64,000 nt of DNA, taken from positions 868,001 to 932,000 of the forward strand of contig NZ_CP016777.1 in the NCBI RefSeq assembly GCF_002288225.1, read 5' to 3'. Source of the stretch: Candidatus Planktophila dulcis. GTDB taxonomy: Bacteria > Actinomycetota > Actinomycetes > Nanopelagicales > Nanopelagicaceae. Made by a program: the position numbers and the translations under genes. This document shows positions 61,498-64,000 of the stretch, one piece after another. Numbering within the stretch: position 1 is the stretch's first letter; the number at the start of each line of letters is the position of its first letter. The notes beneath the pieces are model-generated. The model did not search any database. It saw nothing but the letters and a program-made list of their open reading frames with translations, and was not told where the DNA came from.

Positions 61498-62123
61498 TAC
61501 TTCTTACCTCCCACAATGCTTGCCTCGTTTGTTGCGATGTGATCGATAAAACCATAAGCAAGAGCATCTTTAGCGTTGAACCAATTATCGCGATCGGAAT
61601 CTGCGATGATCTTTTCAAGTGGCTGACCAGTGTGCTTTGCATTGAGCTCAGACATTGTCTGCTTTGTAATTGCCATCTGCTCTGCCTGGATACGAATATC
61701 TGTAGCTGTTCCACCGATGCCACCAAGTGGTTGATGCATCAAGATGCGTGCATGCGGAGTTGCATAACGCTTTCCGGGAGCACCAGCTGTGAGCAAGAAC
61801 TGACCCATGGATGCAGCCATTCCCATTGCAACAGTTGCAACATCGTTCTTGATGTAATGCATGGTGTCATAGACGGCCATACCGGCAGTTACTGAACCAC
61901 CAGGTGAGTTGATATAAAGGTAGATGTCTTTCTCTGGATCTTCAGCAGCAAGAAGAAGCATCTGCGCACAAATAGCGTTAGCCATTTCATCGCGTACTTC
62001 GCCTGCAAGAAAGATGATGCGTTCGCGTAGCAAACGGCTATAAATCTGATCACCTAGTCCCATGAGTTCTGAACCAGCTGAGCGGGCAACGGTTGTGTTG
62101 TCCTGTGGGTTATTAAAATCCAC
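61497..62123 (-). CDS. clpP1: ATP-dependent Clp protease proteolytic subunit ClpP1
   Basis: First ClpP paralogue, 208 aa, with S105 in [14 protein letters not shown] and H130 in [18 protein letters not shown] start, with GGAAGGA 6 nt upstream; an ATG 7 nt further upstream is out of frame. The 117-base gap after tig contains a ClgR-like inverted repeat about 100 nt before the start, consistent with proteolysis-responsive control. Confidence 0.95.
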   Translation of the reverse strand: MDFNNPQDNTTVARSAGSELMGLGDQIYSRLLRERIIFLAGEVRDEMANAICAQMLLLAAEDPEKDIYLYINSPGGSVTAGMAVYDTMHYIKNDVATVAMGMAASMGQFLLTAGAPGKRYATPHARILMHQPLGGIGGTATDIRIQAEQMAITKQTMSELNAKHTGQPLEKIIADSDRDNWFNAKDALAYGFIDHIATNEASIVGGKK

Positions 62124-62218
62124 GTGTCATCCTTCCGATCGTTTTGCTTGTAGTGACCTTAACAATCTGGGCAGCAAAATGCTTCCCAAATTGGGTAGAA
62201 AGCCTGGAAAAGGGGCGA

Positions 62219-62237
62219 TGTTCGCTTACGGCTAAAG
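62219..62237. promoter_or_regulatory. ClgR-like operator upstream of clpP1P2
   Basis: TTCGCTTACGGCTAA (62221-62235) has TTNGC/GCNAA half-sites around 5 nt. It matches the actinobacterial ClgR operator pattern (CGC-pyrimidine-N-A-N-purine-GCG), as I recall it, at all but one or two positions. It lies about 100 nt before clpP1, immediately beyond the tig stop. The clgR gene itself is not in this window. Confidence 0.4.
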
Positions 62238-62240
62238 AAG

Positions 62241-63533
62241 TTACTCAACAACAGGGGCATCAGGTGCCTCTTGAGGGCGAAGCGCCTCAAGTTCGACCTT
62301 GTTGCCTGACTTATCAAGAACTGTGATGCGAGCAAGAACAGATGCAAGTGCCTTAGCGCGTGTTACCTCAGCAACAACCTGGCTAATCTGTCCAGCTTTT
62401 TGAAGTTCTTGTGCGAATTGTTCTGGACCCATTCCATAACGCTGTGACATGCGAATGAGGTATTCAGTTAATTCGATTTCATTAACCTGAACTTTTTCAG
62501 CCTTCACAATGGAGTCAAAGAGGAAATCAGATTTGATAGATGCGCGAACCTGGCCATCTACTTCAGCACGGTGTTCAGCATCTTCCATACGTCCTTCACC
62601 TTCGAGGTGATCGTTAACTTCTTCAAGGACGATGTCATCAGGAACTGGAATATCTAGATCTGCAAGGAGTTTTTCAACGAGGAGGTCGCGAGCTTGTGCT
62701 CCTTGTTCCATCTTCTTCACACGGCTTAGGCGCTCAGTGAAATCAGAACGAAGTTCTGCAACTGTGTCGAACTCTGATGCAAGCTTGGCGAATGAATCAT
62801 CAAGCGTTGGAAGCTCACGCTCTTTCACTGCCTTCAGAACGATATCGATCTCACCGCTTTCGCCATCTTTCTGGCCAACGAGCTGAGAGGTAAATGTCTT
62901 GGTATCGCCTGCGCTCATGCCGACAAGTGCCTCATCGAGGTTATCAATCATCTTATTTGAGCCAACTTCATAGGAAATTTCATTTGCCTTGCCGCCATCT
63001 ACTTCAGCGCCATCAATGCGTGCTGTGAGATCGATAGTGACGAAGTCACCATTAGCTGCTGCGCGCTCCACTGTATTGAGTGTGCCAAAGCGAGCGCGGA
63101 GCTCATCAATCTGCTCATCAATATCTTTATCAGAGACTTCCACGTTATCTACTGAAATTTCAATCTTGGAGAAATCTGGCAATGTGACATCTGGGCGCAC
63201 ATTAACTTCAACAGAGAAATCAAGCTTCTCGTTATCAACAAAATCAATGGCATCAACTGTTGGGCGACCAACAACAAGCACATCGTTCTCGCGAGCTGCA
63301 GCAACATAGAAATCTTGGATAGCAAAGTTGATTGCCTCATCGATTACTGCTTGGCGACCCACGCGCTGATCGATCATTGCATTAGGAACTTTGCCCTTAC
63401 GGAATCCAGGGATAGTGACAGATGCGCCAACCTTCTTATATGCAGCATCAACATATTCACCAAGCTCGGCATAAGGAACTTTGACATCTAAACGAACACG
63501 AGTTGGGGAAAGTGTCTCGAGAGTGCTCTTCAC
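62241..63533 (-). CDS. tig: Trigger factor
   Basis: Ribosome-bound chaperone and prolyl isomerase. The N-terminal ribosome-binding domain includes the signature region VTIPGFRKGKVPNAMIDQRVGRQAVIDEAI (near 38-67). The FKBP-type domain is about 155-240 (NGDFVTIDLTARIDGAEVDG), and a helical C-terminal domain ends in an acidic/Pro tail. It is 430 aa. GTG start with AAGGAG 6 nt upstream. It lies 54 nt after tRNA-Pro and leads the tig-clpP1-clpP2 cluster. Confidence 0.96.
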   Translation of the reverse strand: MKSTLETLSPTRVRLDVKVPYAELGEYVDAAYKKVGASVTIPGFRKGKVPNAMIDQRVGRQAVIDEAINFAIQDFYVAAARENDVLVVGRPTVDAIDFVDNEKLDFSVEVNVRPDVTLPDFSKIEISVDNVEVSDKDIDEQIDELRARFGTLNTVERAAANGDFVTIDLTARIDGAEVDGGKANEISYEVGSNKMIDNLDEALVGMSAGDTKTFTSQLVGQKDGESGEIDIVLKAVKERELPTLDDSFAKLASEFDTVAELRSDFTERLSRVKKMEQGAQARDLLVEKLLADLDIPVPDDIVLEEVNDHLEGEGRMEDAEHRAEVDGQVRASIKSDFLFDSIVKAEKVQVNEIELTEYLIRMSQRYGMGPEQFAQELQKAGQISQVVAEVTRAKALASVLARITVLDKSGNKVELEALRPQEAPDAPVVE

Positions 63534-63586
63534 GAAGTGCTCCTTATTATCTACATAGGTAAAGCTCTACAGCTTTGAAGAAGTTC

Positions 63587-63662
63587 TGGTCGGGGCGGGG
63601 AGATTCGAACTCCCGATCTCCTGCTCCCAAAGCAGGCGCGCTAGCCACTACGCTACGCCCCG
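63587..63662 (-). tRNA. tRNA-Pro (anticodon TGG)
   Basis: Cloverleaf of 76 nt including an encoded CCA (63589-63587). The 7-bp acceptor stem is CGGGGCG (63662-63656) with CGCCCCG (63597-63591). The anticodon stem CCTGC/GCAGG encloses loop TTTGGGA, giving anticodon TGG. The T-arm contains GTTCGAATC. It lies just upstream of tig on the same strand. Confidence 0.96.
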
Positions 63663-63675
63663 AGGCGCATGCGGA

Positions 63676-63681
63676 AGTCTA
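63676..63681 (-). promoter_or_regulatory. Candidate -10 of tRNA-Pro
   Basis: TAGACT on the minus strand lies 13 nt before the tRNA-Pro 5' end. No good -35 was seen. Confidence 0.4.
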
Positions 63682-63690
63682 GACGAATTT

Positions 63691-63719
63691 TTTACTCTCG
63701 CTTACACACCCTGTACGCT
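63691..63719 (+). promoter_or_regulatory. Promoter of tRNA-Gly
   Basis: TTTACT (63691-63696) and TACGCT (63714-63719) are 17 nt apart, ending 17 nt before the tRNA-Gly 5' end. Confidence 0.5.
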
Positions 63720-63736
63720 CAGCCTCCGCACCACTT

Positions 63737-63810
63737 GCGGGTGTAGCTCAATGGTAGAGCCCCAGCCTTCCAAGCTGGCCATGCCGGTTCGATCCCGGTC
63801 ACCCGCTCCA
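63737..63810 (+). tRNA. tRNA-Gly (anticodon TCC)
   Basis: Cloverleaf of 74 nt with encoded CCA (63808-63810). Acceptor stem GCGGGTG/CACCCGC; the anticodon stem CCAGC/GCTGG encloses CTTCCAA, giving anticodon TCC. D-arm TAGCTCAATGGTAGAGC and T-arm GGTTCGATCC are standard. It is divergent from tRNA-Pro and convergent with the partial gene that ends 6 nt downstream. Confidence 0.96.
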
Positions 63811-63815
63811 TAGTT

Positions 63816-64000
63816 CTAGAAGGATGTCGAGACTGATTGCACTTCCTCGGCTACGAATGATCCCTCGAGTTTTACTAACAATGTTCCTGAGGTATTTCGA
63901 CCGACTACGAATGTCATAGTCAATCCGTAATCCGTAGCAACCGCGCTGCCCTCTAACGTGATGTTAATGTCAAAGGAATTCTCATATCTTCCCGCTCCGG
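63816..64000 (-). CDS. Unrecognised gene, C-terminal 60 codons only
   Basis: A minus-strand frame is open from the window edge to a TAG and encodes 60 residues ending FVAEEVQSVSTSF. It alternates hydrophobic and polar residues (FDINITLEGSAVATDYGLTMTFVVG, GTLLVKLEGSFVAEEV), suggesting beta strands. I recognise no family. The frame has no internal stops, whereas the other two minus-strand frames stop early, which supports coding. The start and most of the protein lie beyond the window. Confidence 0.5.
   Translation of the reverse strand, partial: GAGRYENSFDINITLEGSAVATDYGLTMTFVVGRNTSGTLLVKLEGSFVAEEVQSVSTSF

Overview
The window is a dense stretch of an actinobacterial chromosome, almost all of it read from the minus strand. 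The gene order is actinobacterial: rimP-nusA-infB-rbfA-truB-ribF linked to proS-ispG-rseP-dxr, then rlmN-cdsA-frr-pyrH, tsf-rpsB-xerC, rplU-rpmA-obg-proB-proA, valS-folC-DUF4233-ndk and tig-clpP1-clpP2...clpX. G+C is moderate by eye, well below most Actinobacteria. Intergenic spaces are tiny, start/stop overlaps are frequent, and no gap exceeds about 250 bases. This suggests a streamlined planktonic actinobacterium, plausibly the freshwater acI group (Nanopelagicales). That placement is an inference from gene content and compactness; no 16S gene is present.

Layout, left to right. 1-6.6 kb: translation/transcription cluster (ribF, truB, rbfA, infB, nusA, rimP). 6.7-12.7 kb: a TSUP permease, proS, and the MEP isoprenoid genes ispG and dxr with the site-2 protease rseP. 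12.7-18.6 kb: a polyamine module (potC, potB, potA, potD, an aminobutyraldehyde-type dehydrogenase, a DinB-fold protein) lodged between dxr and rlmN. 18.7-23.7 kb: rlmN, cdsA, frr, pyrH, tsf, rpsB. 23.9-25.4 kb: xerC, an unknown 81-aa gene and a small XRE regulator around a perfect 20-bp palindrome. 25.5-35.8 kb: branched-chain amino acid and serine biosynthesis (cimA, ilvE, leuB, serA, ilvC, ilvN, ilvB, ilvD), with a transcription attenuator and a Val/Ile-rich leader peptide before ilvB. 35.9-37.3 kb: a plus-strand drug/proton antiporter. 37.3-45.2 kb: gatCAB, proAB, obg, rpmA, rplU. 45.3-53.9 kb: RNase E/G and the cell-elongation genes (rodA, PBP2, mreD, mreC, mreB), then ndk. 53.9-63.5 kb: DUF4233, folC, valS, clpX, an MFS exporter, clpP2, clpP1, tig. 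63.6-64 kb: divergent tRNA-Pro and tRNA-Gly genes and the 3' end of an unrecognised gene.

The window is mainly core machinery: translation, proteolysis (ClpXP1P2 plus trigger factor), elongation-type wall synthesis, isoprenoid precursors and amino acid synthesis. The accessory parts are the polyamine cassette, three secondary transporters, the xerC-side mini-module and the right-edge gene. The most informative regulatory signals are the ilvB attenuator, a recurring pattern of -10 hexamers 6-8 nt before start codons (predicted leaderless mRNAs), a stem-loop in the rne leader, and inverted repeats at potD, xerC and clpP1. I found no CRISPR array, insertion sequence, prophage or rRNA operon, and no convincing undescribed multi-gene system.
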